DNA from: a virus
DNA: 32,501 bases
Direction: 5' to 3' (one strand)
Virus record (IMG/VR): IMGVR_UViG_3300008216_000046
Span: 1-32,501 of that record
Part shown: positions 31,853-32,501 of the stretch, one piece after another
Layout: each line of letters opens with the position of its first letter
Numbering within the stretch: the first letter of the stretch is position 1
Notes under the pieces: model-generated
What the model was told of the DNA's origin: nothing
Database searches by the model: none
What the model saw: the letters and a program-made list of their open reading frames with translations, nothing else
Made by a program: the position numbers and the translations under genes

Positions 31853-32045
31853 GTTAACAACACAAGAGCTACACGCTATGGTTACGTTACTTGAAGGTGT
31901 CAAAGTAGAAATAAAAGAAGGACTGTGGCTATATAGAATGTATGAAAAGATATTGAATGCATTTAAATCTGCGGCAGAAGCCGACCCTGATTGGGTTGAA
32001 GTTGAAGCAGAGGAAAAAGAAGCTCCAGTAGTACAGAATGGCTAA
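31824..32045 (+). CDS. Small hypothetical protein between fibre genes
   Basis: This 73-residue protein starts at a GTG nine bases after AGGAGG and overlaps both neighbours. It has two helices (TTQELHAMVTLLEGVKVE and LWLYRMYEKILNAFKSA) and an acidic end (EVEAEEKEAPVVQNG). With the 83-residue gene it may form a pair of fibre assembly or chaperone proteins, an inference from position. Confidence 0.55.
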   Translation: MNQPKLKTVKLTTQELHAMVTLLEGVKVEIKEGLWLYRMYEKILNAFKSAAEADPDWVEVEAEEKEAPVVQNG

Positions 32046-32501
32046 ACAGTGGAAAAAACTGCAACGGGCTGATTCAGCTTTCACTGGAGATGTCACAGGT
32101 TCTATTAATGGTGCCTCTGCCGCTTCAATTAAGAGTGGTTCTGCACTAGGAGCTAGTTCCAATCAGGACTCTACTTCTACAATAAGAAGTGGAGTTACTA
32201 AAAGTGATGTTGGTCTTAGCAATGTAGATAACGATTCTACTTCTACTATTAGAAGTGGTGTTACTAAAGCTAATGTAGGTCTCGGAAATGTTGAAGATAA
32301 GAGTGCGGCTACAATTATGGCTGGTACCTTTACTGGTAACATTGGTGGTACAAGTGCGGCTGATATTAAGACAAAAGCTGTTGCTGGTGAAGCGGCAAAG
32401 AGTGCTGTAGATGGTAATGCCGCCGTTACTATGGTTGGCGGTAGTATCAATATAGGTTCTGGTGAATGGACTGTAGATTCTGATGGTAACCAAGTAACCA
32501 A
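32038..32501 (+). CDS. Second tail fibre protein, 3' end cut by window
   Basis: This frame is open from the ATG at 32038 to the window end (about 154 residues seen). Its N-terminus (AKQWKKLQRADSAFTGDVTG) is nearly the same as that of the first fibre. It then carries at least two repeats of the same type (SDVGLSNVDNDSTSTIRSG and ANVGLGNVEDKSAATI). It is a paralogue of the gene at 29635, with different codons for the same peptide, so the duplication is not recent. The receptor-binding end lies outside the window. Confidence 0.85.
   Translation, partial: MAKQWKKLQRADSAFTGDVTGSINGASAASIKSGSALGASSNQDSTSTIRSGVTKSDVGLSNVDNDSTSTIRSGVTKANVGLGNVEDKSAATIMAGTFTGNIGGTSAADIKTKAVAGEAAKSAVDGNAAVTMVGGSINIGSGEWTVDSDGNQVT

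Overview
The window is a 32.5 kb piece of an uncultured tailed dsDNA bacteriophage genome, most likely with a short-tailed (podovirus-like) virion. It carries a large terminase, a P22-like portal, scaffold, capsid, head-to-tail connector and tail-fibre genes on the plus strand, and a leftward operon of replication, recombination and small genes on the minus strand. Genes are tightly packed with 1-4 base stop/start overlaps (TAATG, TAGTG, ATGA). Start codons are ATG, GTG and occasionally TTG, and ribosome-binding sites of the AAGGAG type are common. By eye the GC content is roughly 40%. No tRNA, rRNA, CRISPR array, insertion sequence, integrase or attachment site was seen.

Layout. (1) Bases 1-4741, plus strand: end of a virion-gene cluster (a very large internal or structural protein, a membrane/coiled-coil protein, a zinc-ribbon protein, a second large protein). 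(2) 4742-4952: convergent intergenic region with a bidirectional terminator. (3) 4953-17968, minus strand, transcribed right to left: small genes of unknown function, then a ubiquitin-like conjugation cassette (beta-grasp Ubl, E2-like, JAB/JAMM peptidase, ThiF/E1-like), then recombination and replication genes (Sak4-like ATPase, an AEP primase-helicase, Gp157 family), then an HTH protein, an HNH nuclease, a MazG-like protein and small proteins. Two gene-free stretches in this operon look like structured RNA: about 1.1 kb at 16508-17605 and about 0.2 kb at 12470-12677. (4) 17969-18413: divergent control region, partly structured and partly very AT-rich. (5) 18414-32501, plus strand: packaging (possible nuclease, possible small terminase, 2OG-Fe(II) oxygenase, TerL), portal, scaffold, capsid, connectors and two tandem related tail-fibre genes, the second cut by the window end.

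Main points of interest. The Ubl, E2, JAB and E1 genes form a complete eukaryote-like ubiquitin-type conjugation and deconjugation set inside the phage replication operon. The JAB gene ends with a near-ideal dnaX-type -1 frameshift signal: a Shine-Dalgarno-like GGAG 10 nt upstream, the heptamer A AAA AAG in the correct phase, and a stem-loop starting 6 nt downstream. Shifting frame would replace the last 14 residues with a 62-residue extension that reads as real protein. The 1.1 kb gene-free block contains many local hairpins, several with GNRA loops on the minus strand, and two 8-bp long-range helices, as expected of a giant phage ncRNA of the GOLLD/ROOL kind, although I cannot assign it to either. 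The four-base palindromes GATC and CATG appear to be absent from the whole window, and codon choice is adjusted to avoid them.
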